64,000 nt of DNA from Pseudomonas chlororaphis subsp. piscium (GCF_003850345.1 NZ_CP027707.1:1922001-1986000), one strand, 5' to 3'; counted from the stretch's first letter, positions 1 through 9,239 are shown. Translations and numbers: made by a program. Notes: a model not told the origin generated them from the letters alone.

Positions 1-1
1 G

Positions 2-967
2 TCGCTGAGCGTGGCCGAAGTGGTGGCCGGTGGCGACCTGACCGAGGACATCCGCATCAGCGGCAAGGATGAGCCGGCGCGCCTGCTACAGGCGCTCAAG
101 GCCATGCAGCACAGCCTGCGGGAGACCATCCGGCGCATCGCCGACTCTTCCAGCCAGTTGGCCTCTGCCTCGGAGGAGCTCAATTGCGTGACCGAGGACG
201 CCACCCGTGGCCTGCATCAGCAGAGCCAGGAAATCGAGCAGGCGGCGACGGCGGTGAACCAGATGACCGCCGCGGTGGAGGAGGTGGCCAGCAATGCCGT
301 GGCGACATCCGAAGCCTCCCGTCAGTCCGACCTGATTGCCCAGCATGGGCGTGAGCAGGTGCGGCAGACAGTGCAGTCCATCGAGTCCTTGGCCGACGAC
401 GTGACCGCCAACGCCTCCCAGGTCGAAGAGCTGGCGCAGAAGGTCTATGGCATCAGCAAGGTGCTCGATGTGATTCGCTCGGTGGCCGAGCAGACCAACC
501 TGCTGGCTCTGAATGCGGCCATCGAGGCGGCACGGGCCGGGGATGCCGGCCGCGGGTTTGCGGTGGTGGCGGACGAGGTACGGGCACTGGCTCATCGCAC
601 CCAGCAATCGACCCAGGAAATCGAGCAGATGATCGGCGGCATTCAGCAGGGCACCGACCAGGCTGTCAGCTCCATGCAGCAGAGCAACAGCCGGGCCCGC
701 TCGACCCTGGAGCTGGCCAAGGCGGCGGGGGCGGCGCTGGAGGAAATCGCCGGGGCGATCACCCTGATCAACGAGCGCAACACGGTGATTGCCAGCGCCT
801 CGGAGGAGCAGGCGGCGGTGGCCAGGGAGGTGGACCGCAACCTTATGAACATCCGCGACCTGGCCATGCAGACCTCGGCCGGGGCCAACCAGACCAGCGC
901 CGCGAGCCAGGAGCTGTCGCGACTGGCGGTGGACCTGAACACCCTGGTGGCGCGCTTTTCGGTGTAA
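2..967 (+). CDS. Methyl-accepting chemotaxis protein, C-terminal part (5' end outside the window)
   Basis: The reading frame is open from the left edge, so the ligand-binding domain and membrane segments lie outside the window. What is visible begins in the end of a HAMP domain (GGDLTEDI) and continues as the long antiparallel coiled coil of a chemoreceptor signalling domain. The highly conserved hairpin tip is present ([18 protein letters not shown], followed by [12 protein letters not shown]), which contacts CheA and CheW at the inner membrane. Glu/Gln pairs before and after the tip are typical methylation sites. There is no C-terminal CheR-tethering pentapeptide; the protein ends in VARFSV. 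The gene ends convergently against fabB with a shared terminator. In P. aeruginosa a chemoreceptor gene also lies next to fabB (recalled). The ligand cannot be inferred. Confidence 0.95.
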   Translation, partial: SLSVAEVVAGGDLTEDIRISGKDEPARLLQALKAMQHSLRETIRRIADSSSQLASASEELNCVTEDATRGLHQQSQEIEQAATAVNQMTAAVEEVASNAVATSEASRQSDLIAQHGREQVRQTVQSIESLADDVTANASQVEELAQKVYGISKVLDVIRSVAEQTNLLALNAAIEAARAGDAGRGFAVVADEVRALAHRTQQSTQEIEQMIGGIQQGTDQAVSSMQQSNSRARSTLELAKAAGAALEEIAGAITLINERNTVIASASEEQAAVAREVDRNLMNIRDLAMQTSAGANQTSAASQELSRLAVDLNTLVARFSV

Positions 968-1000
968 GTGCTTTGATACCAGGGAAAACAATCGCCCAAT

Positions 1001-1033
1001 AAAAAACGCCCCGAACCAGTCGGGGCGTTTTTC
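1001..1033. terminator. Bidirectional rho-independent terminator between chemoreceptor gene and fabB
   Basis: A-run, then the stem CGCCCCG ... CGGGGCG with a short loop, then a T-run. The flanking A and T tracts let it work for both the rightward chemoreceptor gene and the leftward fabA-fabB transcript. Confidence 0.85.
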
Positions 1034-1053
1034 ATGTGGCGAAGCAGCGGGGC

Positions 1054-2274
1054 TTACTTGCCCTGCCAGCGCTTCAGGACCAGGGTGGCGTTGGTGCCGC
1101 CGAAGCCGAAGCTGTTGCTCATCACGGTGTTGATGGTGGCGTCTTCGCGAGTCTTGGTCAGGATCGGCATATCGGCCACTTCCGGATCCAGCTCGTCGAT
1201 GTTGGCCGAACCTGCCATGAAGTTGCCTTCCATCATCAGCAGGCAGTAGATCGCTTCGTGAACGCCGGCGGCGCCCAGGGAGTGACCCGACAGGCTCTTG
1301 GTGGAGCTGATGGCTGGAGCCTTGTCGCCGAACACTTCACGCACACCTTTCATTTCCGCGACGTCGCCGACCGGAGTCGAGGTGCCGTGGGTGTTCAGGT
1401 AGTCGATCGGTGCGTCGACGGTGGACATGGCCATCTGCATGCAACGGATTGCACCTTCGCCGCTTGGCGCCACCATGTCGTAGCCGTCGGACGTCGCGCC
1501 GTAGCCAACGATTTCGGCGTAGATCTTCGCGCCACGGGCCAGGGCGTGTTCCAGCTCCTCGACTACTACCATGCCGCCACCGCCGGCGATGACAAAACCG
1601 TCACGGTCGGCGTCGTAGGCGCGGGAGGCTTGTTCCGGGGTGTCATTGCGCTTGCTGGACAGGGCGCCCATGGCGTCGAACAGGAACGACTGGCTCCAGT
1701 GTTCTTCTTCACCGCCGCCGGCGAACACGATGTCCTGCTTGCCCATCTGGATCTGTTCCATGGCGGTACCGATGCAGTGAGCACTGGTGGCGCAGGCGGA
1801 AGCGATGGAGTAGTTCAGGCCCTTGATCTTGAACGGAGTGGCCAGGCAGGCGGAAACGGTGCTGCTCATGGTCCGCGTTACGCGGTATGGGCCGACGCGC
1901 TTGACGCCTTTCTCGCGCAGGATGTCCAGCGCTTCCATCTGGTTCAGGGTCGAGGCGCCGCCGGAGCCGGCGATCAGGCCGGTACGCGGGTTGGAAACCT
2001 GCTCTTCGGTCAGGCCGGAATCGGCGATGGCGTCTTTCATGGCCAGGTAGGCGTAAGCCGCCGCGTGGCCGACGAAGCGATAGATCTTGCGATCGATCAG
2101 CTCTTCGAGGTTGAGGTCAATGGAGCCGGAAACCTGGCTACGCAGACCCATTTCGGCATATTCCGGGTTGAAGCGGATGCCAGGGCGACTTGCACGCAGG
2201 TTAGCGGAGACGGTCTCTTTGTCATTGCCCAGGCACGAAACGATGCCCAGACCAGTGATAACGACGCGGCGCAT
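1054..2274 (-). CDS. fabB: 3-oxoacyl-[acyl-carrier-protein] synthase I (FabB)
   Basis: Condensing enzyme that elongates cis-3-decenoyl-ACP and other acyl-ACPs with malonyl-ACP in cytoplasmic type II fatty acid synthesis; it commits carbon to unsaturated fatty acids. The 406-residue length matches FabB. The nucleophile lies in [12 protein letters not shown] (Cys161), and the two catalytic histidines are in [11 protein letters not shown] and [12 protein letters not shown], with a glycine-rich FGFGGTNA near the C-terminus. It starts 11 bp after the fabA stop, so the two are one operon, the usual Pseudomonas arrangement. The start ATG follows directly from the conserved N-terminus [10 protein letters not shown]. 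Confidence 0.98.
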   Translation of the reverse strand: MRRVVITGLGIVSCLGNDKETVSANLRASRPGIRFNPEYAEMGLRSQVSGSIDLNLEELIDRKIYRFVGHAAAYAYLAMKDAIADSGLTEEQVSNPRTGLIAGSGGASTLNQMEALDILREKGVKRVGPYRVTRTMSSTVSACLATPFKIKGLNYSIASACATSAHCIGTAMEQIQMGKQDIVFAGGGEEEHWSQSFLFDAMGALSSKRNDTPEQASRAYDADRDGFVIAGGGGMVVVEELEHALARGAKIYAEIVGYGATSDGYDMVAPSGEGAIRCMQMAMSTVDAPIDYLNTHGTSTPVGDVAEMKGVREVFGDKAPAISSTKSLSGHSLGAAGVHEAIYCLLMMEGNFMAGSANIDELDPEVADMPILTKTREDATINTVMSNSFGFGGTNATLVLKRWQGK

Positions 2275-2285
2275 GCGGATAACCC

Positions 2286-2801
2286 TTAGAAGTTGTCAGT
2301 GGAGGTGAAAACGCCGACCCGGAGGCCTTCGGCGGTGTAGATCTCGCGGCCGTCGACGCTGACCGAGCCATCGGCGATGGCCATGTTCAGCTTGCCCTTG
2401 AGGACGCGCTTGATATGAATGTTATAGGTAACTTTCTTGGCGGTTGGCAGCACCTGACCAAAGAACTTCACTTCGCCCGAACCCAGGGCGCGACCGCGGC
2501 CCGGCAGGCCTTGCCAGCCCAGGAAGAAGCCGACCAGTTGCCACATGGCGTCGAGGCCCAGGCAGCCCGGCATCACCGGATCGCCTTCGAAGTGGCAGGC
2601 GAAGAACCACAGGTCGGGGGTGATATCCAGCTCGGCGACCAATTCACCTTTGCCGTACTTGCCACCCTCTTGGCTGATATGAGCGATGCGATCCACCATC
2701 AGCATGTTCGGGGCGGGCAGTTGCGCGTTACCTGGGCCGAACAGCTCACCGCGACTGCAGCGCAGCAGATCTTCCCGAGTAAAGGCGTTTTGTTTGGTCA
2801 T
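2286..2801 (-). CDS. fabA: 3-hydroxydecanoyl-ACP dehydratase/isomerase (FabA)
   Basis: Cytoplasmic hotdog-fold enzyme that dehydrates 3-hydroxydecanoyl-ACP and isomerises trans-2- to cis-3-decenoyl-ACP, the branch point for anaerobic unsaturated fatty acid synthesis. Full length at 171 residues. Catalytic His70 ([13 protein letters not shown]) and Asp84 ([13 protein letters not shown]) are in place. A GAGGAG-type ribosome binding site precedes the ATG. It is first in the fabA-fabB operon, and a palindrome with a -10 box lies about 140 bp upstream (separate entries), consistent with repression by a TetR-type fatty acid regulator such as DesT or FabR; that regulator assignment is inference. Confidence 0.98.
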   Translation of the reverse strand: MTKQNAFTREDLLRCSRGELFGPGNAQLPAPNMLMVDRIAHISQEGGKYGKGELVAELDITPDLWFFACHFEGDPVMPGCLGLDAMWQLVGFFLGWQGLPGRGRALGSGEVKFFGQVLPTAKKVTYNIHIKRVLKGKLNMAIADGSVSVDGREIYTAEGLRVGVFTSTDNF

Positions 2802-2935
2802 GCGAGCTCCTCAATAGTCCCATGCGGCAGGGTGGGGCAAATCTTCCCGGCCGATCGAAGCGTTCATGCCTCGAGCCGGCAGCCTACTCATAGACTATTG
2901 CGTTGTGGTGAAAGTCACAGCACAAGGGACATGAA

Positions 2936-2951
2936 TGTACACTTGTGCACT
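2936..2951 (-). promoter_or_regulatory. Candidate operator of the fabA-fabB operon (imperfect inverted repeat)
   Basis: The 16-bp TGTACACTTGTGCACT matches its own reverse complement at 12 of 16 positions (arms GTnCAC/GTGnAC). It lies just downstream of a leftward TATAAT at 2958-2963, so a bound protein would cover the transcription start. The general form resembles DesT/FabR sites of fatty acid desaturation genes, but it is not an exact match to the consensus I remember. Confidence 0.45.
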
Positions 2952-2957
2952 GAAATT

Positions 2958-2963
2958 ATTATA
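2958..2963 (-). promoter_or_regulatory. -10 box of the fabA promoter
   Basis: On the minus strand this reads TATAAT, a perfect -10 hexamer. No good -35 hexamer is visible at 17 bp. The box touches a perfect 8-bp stem-loop (ACAGGCCC/GGGCCTGT, 2963-2984) that could end transcription from the upstream kinase gene. Confidence 0.5.
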
Positions 2964-2984
2964 CAGGCCCTGTGAGGGGCCTGT
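2963..2984 (-). terminator. Stem-loop between the hybrid kinase gene and fabA
   Basis: Perfect 8-bp inverted repeat ACAGGCCC/GGGCCTGT with a 6-nt loop. On the minus strand it is followed by an A/T-rich stretch (ATAATAATTT) rather than a clean T-run, so it is only a possible terminator. Confidence 0.35.
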
Positions 2985-3049
2985 TCGGGTGCCTAAGACT
3001 GCCGCACTTTCGCCCTTCACGCCAGTCGCAGATGGTCGATAAATGGCCG

Positions 3050-4951
3050 CTACTGCACCCAACGTTGGAGAATTTGCTGCAGATCCGTGCGTTTGAACGG
3101 CTTGGCCAGGTAATCGTTCATGCCCGCCGACAGACAGGCTTCGCGGTCGCCCTGCAAGGCGTTGGCGGTCAAGGCGATGATCGGCAGGTCGGCGCATCCG
3201 GGCAGTTGGCGGATCTGCCGGGTGGCCTCGTAACCGTCGATCAGCGGCAGCCGGCAATCCATCAGGATCGCCTCGAAGATCAGGCTTTCGGCGCTGCGAA
3301 TGGCCTGGGCACCGTCGGTGGCAATGCTGACCGTGAAGCCCAGGCTGCGCAGCATGGCCTGGATCACGGTCTGGTTGACCGGGTTGTCTTCCACCAACAG
3401 CACGTTGCGCCCCTCGCCATGGGTATGCCCGCTGTGCACCCGCGGGGCCAGCACCGGCAGGCTTTGCTGGTACAGCGCCAGCGGGATCTCCAGGGTGAAC
3501 ACCGAGCCGCGGCCTTCCTCGCTCTGGGCGCGCAGGGTGCCGCCCATGCGTTCGGCCAGGGTGCGGGCGATCGGTAGCCCCAGGCCGGTACCGCCGTAAC
3601 GCCGGGAAATCGAACTGTCGGCCTGCTGGAAGGCGTTGAACATCAGTTCCAGGCTTTGCGGGCTGATGCCGATCCCGCTGTCGCGCACGGTACAGGTGAA
3701 CCACAGCAGTTCATGGTCCAGGGCCTGCCATTGCGGCTCGATGGTGACGCTGCCTTGTTCGGTGAACTTCAAGGCGTTGCCGATCAGGTTCACCAGGATC
3801 TGCCGGATCCGCGTCGGGTCGCCCTTGACTTGCAGCGACTCCATGCCGGGCGGCAGCCGCAGTTGCAGGTCCAGCCCGCGCTGCGCGGCGCTGTGCTGGA
3901 AGGCCTGGGCCGAGCTGCCGATGAGTTCGGCGAGGTTGAACGGGATGTGCTCCAGCTCCAGGGCCGAGCGCTCGATGCGCGAGAAGTCGAGGATGTCGTT
4001 GATCACCTTGAGCAGGTGCTCGGTGGACTCGGAGGCCAGCGCCGCGTATTCGTGCTGCTCATCGGTCATCTCGGTGGTTTCGAGCAGTTGCAGCATGCCC
4101 AGTACGCCGTTCATGGGCGTGCGCAGTTCATGGCTCATCATCGCCAGGAAGTCCGACTTGGCGTTATTGGCCCGCTCCGCTTCTTCGCGGGTCTGGATCA
4201 ATTGCGCCATGGCCTGGTGCTGCTCGCGGCTGGCCTGCTCGAGGCCGGCGGCGAGGTTGTTGATGTGCCGCGAAAGATCGCCCAGCTCGGCATCGTCGAC
4301 AATCGGCAGCGGGGTCTTGAAGTCACCCTGTTGAATGGCCTTGACTGCGGTGCCCATGGCGCTGATCGGCTGCGACAGGCTGGCCGCCAGGCGGCGGGCC
4401 AAAAGGAAGGTGAACAGCAGGGCGAACAGCGCGAGGATGCCGGCCTTGAACAGGATTTCCTGCTGACGCTGGCTGAAGGCGTCGTTGGACATGCCGACGA
4501 TCACCCGCCCCAGGTAGTCCGCGTTGGGGGTAGTGCTGGCGCCCGGGTCGTCCTGGAAGAAATTGTTGTTGAGCTGGATGCGTTGCAGGCGCACCGGGGC
4601 CTGGAACACTTCCACCTGCTGCGAGCGGCTGTGGGTCTCCGAAGGCTGCTCGACGTACACCAGGATCTTGTTGCGGCTGTCCTGGACTTCGAGAAAGCGC
4701 ACATGGGGCGTGGACAGGGTGGCCTTGAGCAGGCTTTCCAGGCCTTCGCTGTTGCCCGAAATCACCCCGTACTCGGTGGCCGGCGCCAGCTGGTTGGCGA
4801 TCAACTGACCGGTGTGGTTCAGCTCCTGGCGCAGGTCCTGGATCCGCACGAAGGTAAAGAAGCTGATCAGCAGCAGGGTCAGCAGCAGCGCCGGGCCGAG
4901 GCAGATGATCTGGGTGCGGGTACTGATGTCCCAACGGCGACGGAAGGTCAT
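3050..4951 (-). CDS. Hybrid sensor histidine kinase/response regulator, PA1611-like
   Basis: Inner-membrane sensor of 633 residues. Visible in order: TM1 (about 14-36), a periplasmic region of some 130 residues, TM2 (about 168-187), HAMP, HisKA with phospho-acceptor His274 in SHELRTPMNG, an HATPase domain with DSGIGI and GTGLGL boxes, and a C-terminal receiver with the acceptor Asp in ILMDCRLPLIDGYEA. There is no Hpt domain, so phosphate must pass to a separate Hpt protein. Position beside fabA matches P. aeruginosa PA1611, a kinase reported to phosphorylate HptB and to interact with RetS; orthology is inferred from recall of gene order and architecture. The ATG overlaps the stop of the upstream binding-protein gene (ATGA), so the two are translationally coupled. 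It is not GacS, which is longer and carries an Hpt domain. Confidence 0.85.
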   Translation of the reverse strand: MTFRRRWDISTRTQIICLGPALLLTLLLISFFTFVRIQDLRQELNHTGQLIANQLAPATEYGVISGNSEGLESLLKATLSTPHVRFLEVQDSRNKILVYVEQPSETHSRSQQVEVFQAPVRLQRIQLNNNFFQDDPGASTTPNADYLGRVIVGMSNDAFSQRQQEILFKAGILALFALLFTFLLARRLAASLSQPISAMGTAVKAIQQGDFKTPLPIVDDAELGDLSRHINNLAAGLEQASREQHQAMAQLIQTREEAERANNAKSDFLAMMSHELRTPMNGVLGMLQLLETTEMTDEQHEYAALASESTEHLLKVINDILDFSRIERSALELEHIPFNLAELIGSSAQAFQHSAAQRGLDLQLRLPPGMESLQVKGDPTRIRQILVNLIGNALKFTEQGSVTIEPQWQALDHELLWFTCTVRDSGIGISPQSLELMFNAFQQADSSISRRYGGTGLGLPIARTLAERMGGTLRAQSEEGRGSVFTLEIPLALYQQSLPVLAPRVHSGHTHGEGRNVLLVEDNPVNQTVIQAMLRSLGFTVSIATDGAQAIRSAESLIFEAILMDCRLPLIDGYEATRQIRQLPGCADLPIIALTANALQGDREACLSAGMNDYLAKPFKRTDLQQILQRWVQ

Positions 4952-5844
4952 GGGCGTTTTTCTCCTTCGGCCAGCTGGGTCGCCACCAATTGCTCGTCAA
5001 TCGGTTCGACACCCAGGGAGCGTGCCACTTGCGGGTTGCTCAACACCTTGAACGGTTGCGGATACAGGGTACGCGGCCAGTGGGTCGTGGGCCGGTCCAG
5101 CAAGTCGTCGAGCACCTGCAGCCAGTCGTCCTGGTCGCTGTAGGTGCTGGCCAGGCTGCCGGCCTTGACGAAGCCGGCATTGGGGCCGATCAGCGCCAGC
5201 TGCCGGGCATAGCTGCTCAATAACAGATTCTTCGCGGTTTTCGGGTTGTACAGCTGCGGGTCGTCCAGACCCAGCAGGACGTCGCTGCTTTTCAACAGGC
5301 TTTGCAACGGGCGGCTGTCATTGGTGTCGTCCCAGCGCTCGGCGATGATTTCCAGCCCCAGGGGATGGGCGGCCTGGTGCAGTTCCTTGAGCAGGAATTC
5401 GCTGTCGGCGCCGTAGAGCACGCCGATCCGCCGGGCCTGGGGGAGGATCTTGCGGATCAGTTGCAATTGCCGAGCCAGCGGCGGGTCGCTCCATAACAGG
5501 CTCAGCCGGGGCGAGGGCGTTGCCCCCAGGCGCTGCTGGGCCTGGATCCGGCCGATGCGCAGCACCAGCGTGGCCGGGCCCTGGGCGTCCTGCTGGCGCC
5601 ATTCGAGGCTGGCCGGGTCGAGCAGGATCAATCGGGTGCCCGCTGGCAATTGACCGGGGGCAGGCAGGTTGGCCAGGGGTTCGAAGCGTACGTCGTCCTG
5701 TGGCCGCTGTTGCGCCAGTGCCTGGGCAAAGGCCTGTACGCCGGCGCTGTCTTCGGCGCCGGTCAGCAACACCTGGGCCGCCCATGCGGGGAATACACCC
5801 CAGAGGCAACAGAACAGCAGCAGGCGAACCCGGAAACGGTTCAA
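4948..5844 (-). CDS. Orphan periplasmic ABC-type substrate-binding protein
   Basis: A 298-residue protein with a clear Sec signal peptide (MNRFRVRLLLFCCLWGVFPAWA, cleavage after AWA) and a two-lobed binding-protein pattern resembling the ABC_sub_bind group (IGVLYGADSEFLLKELHQAA; LLGLDDPQLYNPKTAKNLL). No permease or ATPase gene accompanies it. It lies between a TonB-dependent receptor gene (33 bp upstream) and a hybrid kinase gene (4-bp overlap), which suggests that it presents a ligand to the kinase instead of feeding an importer; that is inference. The start is a TTG: a stop codon lies 12 codons upstream in frame with no ATG or GTG between, and the nearby ATG at 5855 is out of frame and terminates at once. 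Ligand unknown. Confidence 0.8.
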   Translation of the reverse strand: MNRFRVRLLLFCCLWGVFPAWAAQVLLTGAEDSAGVQAFAQALAQQRPQDDVRFEPLANLPAPGQLPAGTRLILLDPASLEWRQQDAQGPATLVLRIGRIQAQQRLGATPSPRLSLLWSDPPLARQLQLIRKILPQARRIGVLYGADSEFLLKELHQAAHPLGLEIIAERWDDTNDSRPLQSLLKSSDVLLGLDDPQLYNPKTAKNLLLSSYARQLALIGPNAGFVKAGSLASTYSDQDDWLQVLDDLLDRPTTHWPRTLYPQPFKVLSNPQVARSLGVEPIDEQLVATQLAEGEKRP

Positions 5845-5877
5845 GGTGGCGTCATCCCTGACTGACGGTGGCTCATG

Positions 5878-8001
5878 CTAGAACGTCAACTCCGCACTGA
5901 AGTAGAGGACGTGGTGCGAGTCATAGTTGTTGTCGACAAAGGTGGTGGGCTCGTCGTCGAGCCGTTGCTGGAGCACGCCGGCCAGCTCCAGGCTGCCCTT
6001 GCCCAGGGGGAAACGCTTGGCGACGCGGGTATCGACCCGTTCGAAGCGGTAACCGTTGAGCGCGCTGGAACCATAATAGAAGAGGGCGCTGGACCAGCCC
6101 TGGCCCCAGTCGCGCAACCAGCCCGCCGAGCCGCTGTGGCGCGCGGTCAATTGCTCGTCCAGCGGGTTGCTGGCCTCGGCGTCGACATAGGCGTACGTCA
6201 GGCGCAGCCGGTCCGCCGGGTTCAGGCGCCAGTCCAGCTGGGTTTCAGTGCCGGCGAAGCGTGAGCTGTTGCTGTTGCTGGCGATGTACTGGTTGTTGCG
6301 CAGCGGCTCGCTGATCATCCCGCTGATTTCGTCGTAGAACAGCTTCACATCGAGGTTCAGCCCGAGATCGGCGAAAAAGCCGTTGTAGCCCAGCTCCCGC
6401 GAGCGCATGCGCTCCTGGTCGAGGTTGCCCGGGCCGCGGGTCTTGACGAAATACTGGGCGCTGGGCTGGCCGTAGGCGGTCGGGCTCAGCTTGGTGACCC
6501 GGTAGCTCCAGTTGACGTTGTTCTCGAACATGTCCGGCGAGCGGATCGCTTCCGAATACACCGCCCGCAGGCCATGGCGCGGGTTGATCAGGTAGTTGAC
6601 CGCCACCCGCGGGGTCAGCGAGCTGCCGCTCAGCTGCGAGTCCTCGAACATGGCGCCGCCCTGCAGCAGCCAGTGCTCGGTGGCGCGCCATTCCAGTTGG
6701 CCGAACGCACGCCAGGTGCTGTCGTCGAGGGTGCCGTTGAAATAGGTTTCCGAATCGGCGCGGTCGTAGCGATAGTTCAGGCCGCTGACCAGGCGCACGC
6801 CGTCGGACAGGCTCAGGGTGTCCTGCAGTTCGAGGTCGTAGCGCGACTCGCGGGCGCTCTGGTCGATATCCCCGCAGACCGTGCGCTTGGCGCCGTCCTT
6901 CCATTGGGTCAGCACCTGGTTGGCCAGGGCCTGTTCGGCCGCGGTGCCTGGTGGGGCGCCGGAGCCGGTGAAATTGTCCATGTGCCGGGCTAGCAGTTCG
7001 GCGTAGTTCGGGTTGAGCTGCCAGAGGCGGGTCAGTTCCGGGCTGAACGACACTTCGGCGTCACAGGCGCGCCAGTTCTGCTGGCGGTCCCAGTGCTGGG
7101 CCGAGCCTTGTATATAAAGGCTGTGGTCCGGGTTGATGTCCAGGTTCCAGCGCAGCGAGGCGGCATAGTCCTTGGCGATCACATCGGAGTTGTAGCCGGC
7201 CGAGGTGATACCGGAGAACACCGGGCGGTAGGTATAGGGGCGCTGGTTGCTGCCTTCCTTGGCGCTGAGCTGCCAGTCGATGCTCTGCTGCTCGTTGAGC
7301 ATCTGGCTGACCGACAGGCTGAAGCGGTTCAAGCGCCGGCTGTCGCGGTAGTCGGCGCCGTTGCGATCGCTGTCGAAGCCGTCGTCCTCCTGCCCGGAGA
7401 GCGACAGGCGCAGGTCGCCGGTGTCCCAGCCGGTGCCCTGGCTGGCGTACCAGTCGCTGATACCGCGCTGGCCGCGGGTGACCTTGACCCGCGTGCCGTG
7501 GCTGTTGGCGGGCGAGCGGGTGATGATATTGATCACCGCCATCAGCGCGTTGGCGCCGTAACTGACGGTATTGGGGCCGCGGAACACCTCGATGCGCTCG
7601 ATGTCCTCCATGGCCACCGGGATATCGCTCCAGTCCACGGTGGCCAGGCCCGCCCGGTACACCGAGCGCCCGTCGATCAGCACCTGCATGCGCCGCGCTT
7701 CGCTGGCATTGGTGCCGTGATAGTTCACCGCGGCCTGGTTGCCGCTGATATTGCCGACCATCATCCCCGGCACCAGGCGCAGCAGTTCGCTGATGTCGCG
7801 GGCGCCGCTGGCGTTGATCAGTTCGCTGTCGAGCACGGTCATGCTGCCGGGCACGGCCGCGGGGGACTGTTTCAGACGGGTGGCGGTGAGGATTTCCGGC
7901 AGCGGCTGGCTGTCCAGGAACAGATCGTCGGCCAGCGCCGGGGTGCTGCAAAGCAGCGCCAGCAAGAGCGATGGGCGGGAGAGGGGAGGGCCAGGATACA
8001 C
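5878..8001 (-). CDS. TonB-dependent outer membrane receptor
   Basis: A 707-residue receptor with a signal peptide (cleavage after STPALA), a TonB box-like stretch (LPEILTATRL), a plug domain (SGARDISELLRLVPGM; IERIEVFRGPNTVSYGANAL; VINIITRSP) and a 22-strand type barrel ending in the aromatic residue needed for BAM recognition (YFSAELTF). It would use TonB-ExbBD energy to take up a scarce ligand. The plug is most like the vitamin B12/haem/colicin branch, but the substrate cannot be read from sequence. Two cysteines in the barrel (RACDAEV and RTVCGDI) could form a loop disulfide. It is first in a leftward group with an orphan binding protein and a hybrid kinase. No Fur box was recognised upstream. 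Confidence 0.9.
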   Translation of the reverse strand: MYPGPPLSRPSLLLALLCSTPALADDLFLDSQPLPEILTATRLKQSPAAVPGSMTVLDSELINASGARDISELLRLVPGMMVGNISGNQAAVNYHGTNASEARRMQVLIDGRSVYRAGLATVDWSDIPVAMEDIERIEVFRGPNTVSYGANALMAVINIITRSPANSHGTRVKVTRGQRGISDWYASQGTGWDTGDLRLSLSGQEDDGFDSDRNGADYRDSRRLNRFSLSVSQMLNEQQSIDWQLSAKEGSNQRPYTYRPVFSGITSAGYNSDVIAKDYAASLRWNLDINPDHSLYIQGSAQHWDRQQNWRACDAEVSFSPELTRLWQLNPNYAELLARHMDNFTGSGAPPGTAAEQALANQVLTQWKDGAKRTVCGDIDQSARESRYDLELQDTLSLSDGVRLVSGLNYRYDRADSETYFNGTLDDSTWRAFGQLEWRATEHWLLQGGAMFEDSQLSGSSLTPRVAVNYLINPRHGLRAVYSEAIRSPDMFENNVNWSYRVTKLSPTAYGQPSAQYFVKTRGPGNLDQERMRSRELGYNGFFADLGLNLDVKLFYDEISGMISEPLRNNQYIASNSNSSRFAGTETQLDWRLNPADRLRLTYAYVDAEASNPLDEQLTARHSGSAGWLRDWGQGWSSALFYYGSSALNGYRFERVDTRVAKRFPLGKGSLELAGVLQQRLDDEPTTFVDNNYDSHHVLYFSAELTF

Positions 8002-8153
8002 GGCACAGCCTTGATAACGGGTAATTGCCGCGCATGTTAACCGAGATGACCGGGTTTTCCAGTCGATAACCCCGACATTCCAGGTTCAAATCGGTGTTTT
8101 CCCGGCATTTGTGCCTAATTGTTCACGGGGCTGGCCGCCGCAGGGCCGCCCCG

Positions 8154-8159
8154 TATAAT
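8154..8159 (+). promoter_or_regulatory. -10 box upstream of gpsA
   Basis: TATAAT in the context CCGTATAATGCC, giving a predicted leader of roughly 30 nt before the gpsA ATG. No convincing -35 hexamer at 16-18 bp. Confidence 0.5.
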
Positions 8160-8195
8160 GCCGCCATCGCCACTGTATGGATTGACGGATTGCAT

Positions 8196-9221
8196 ATGAC
8201 TGAACAGCGCCCTATCGCGGTCCTGGGAGGCGGAAGCTTTGGTACCGCCGTGGCCAATCTGCTGGCCGAGAACGGTCATCGGGTGCGGCAGTGGATGCGC
8301 GACCCGGAGCAGGCGGAGGCCATTCGCATTCATCGCGAGAATCCGCGTTACCTCAAAGGCATCAAGATTCATCCGGCGGTGGAGCCGGTGACCGATCTTC
8401 TGGCCACCCTGAACGACAGTGACCTGTGTTTTGTCGCCTTGCCTTCCAGCGCCCTGCGCTCGGTGCTGGCGCCCCATGCGCAGCTGCTCGCCGGCAAGCT
8501 GCTGGTCAGCTTGACCAAGGGCATCGAGGCGCAGACCTTCAAGCTGATGAGCGAAATCCTCGAAGATATCGCCCCGCAAGCGCGGATCGGTGTGCTGTCG
8601 GGGCCGAACCTGGCCCGTGAAGTGGCCGAACACGCCTTGACCGCCACCGTGGTCGCCAGCGAAGACGAAGAACTCTGCCAGCGCGTGCAGGCGGCCCTGC
8701 ATGGCCGTACCTTCCGCGTCTATGCCAGTGCCGACCGCTTCGGCGTCGAGCTGGGCGGGGCGTTGAAGAACGTCTACGCGATCATCGCCGGCATGGCCGT
8801 GGCGCTGGGCATGGGGGAAAACACCAAGAGCATGCTGATTACCCGGGCGCTGGCGGAAATGACCCGTTTCGCCGTCAGCCAGGGCGCCAACCCGATGACC
8901 TTCCTCGGCCTGGCGGGGGTCGGCGATCTGATCGTCACCTGCTCGTCGCCCAAGAGCCGCAACTATCAGGTCGGTTTCGCCCTCGGCGAGGGCCTGAGCC
9001 TGGAGGAGGCGGTGGACCGGCTCGGCGAGGTGGCCGAAGGCGTGAACACCCTCAAGGTGCTCAAGGTCAAGGCCCAGGAAGTGGGCGTATATATGCCGCT
9101 GGTGGCCGGATTACATGCCATCCTGTTTGAGGGGCGCACGCTGAATCAGGTCATCGAGCTGCTGATGCGTGGCGAGCCGAAAACCGATGTCGACTTTATC
9201 TCCACCAGTGGTTTCAACTGA
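8196..9221 (+). CDS. gpsA: Glycerol-3-phosphate dehydrogenase [NAD(P)+] (GpsA)
   Basis: Cytoplasmic enzyme that reduces dihydroxyacetone phosphate to sn-glycerol 3-phosphate, the backbone for phospholipids. The N-terminal Rossmann motif is [13 protein letters not shown]. Further conserved parts are [11 protein letters not shown], the catalytic lysine in [10 protein letters not shown], and the C-terminal helical domain ([23 protein letters not shown]). The start at [13 protein letters not shown] gives 341 residues, the usual family length; an upstream in-frame ATG would add 34 residues without homology and lies before the -10 box. It leads the rightward block gpsA / DUF4389 / sixA. Confidence 0.97.
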   Translation: MTEQRPIAVLGGGSFGTAVANLLAENGHRVRQWMRDPEQAEAIRIHRENPRYLKGIKIHPAVEPVTDLLATLNDSDLCFVALPSSALRSVLAPHAQLLAGKLLVSLTKGIEAQTFKLMSEILEDIAPQARIGVLSGPNLAREVAEHALTATVVASEDEELCQRVQAALHGRTFRVYASADRFGVELGGALKNVYAIIAGMAVALGMGENTKSMLITRALAEMTRFAVSQGANPMTFLGLAGVGDLIVTCSSPKSRNYQVGFALGEGLSLEEAVDRLGEVAEGVNTLKVLKVKAQEVGVYMPLVAGLHAILFEGRTLNQVIELLMRGEPKTDVDFISTSGFN

Positions 9222-9239
9222 GCAGGACAGGAGCGAGAC

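Noticed and set aside
1036..2289. A 417-codon open frame antisense to fabB
   Set aside because: Mirror of a conserved housekeeping gene; no homologous content, no ribosome binding site.
3050..4951. Identification of the hybrid kinase as GacS
   Set aside because: It is about 280 residues shorter and has no Hpt domain; gene position also differs.
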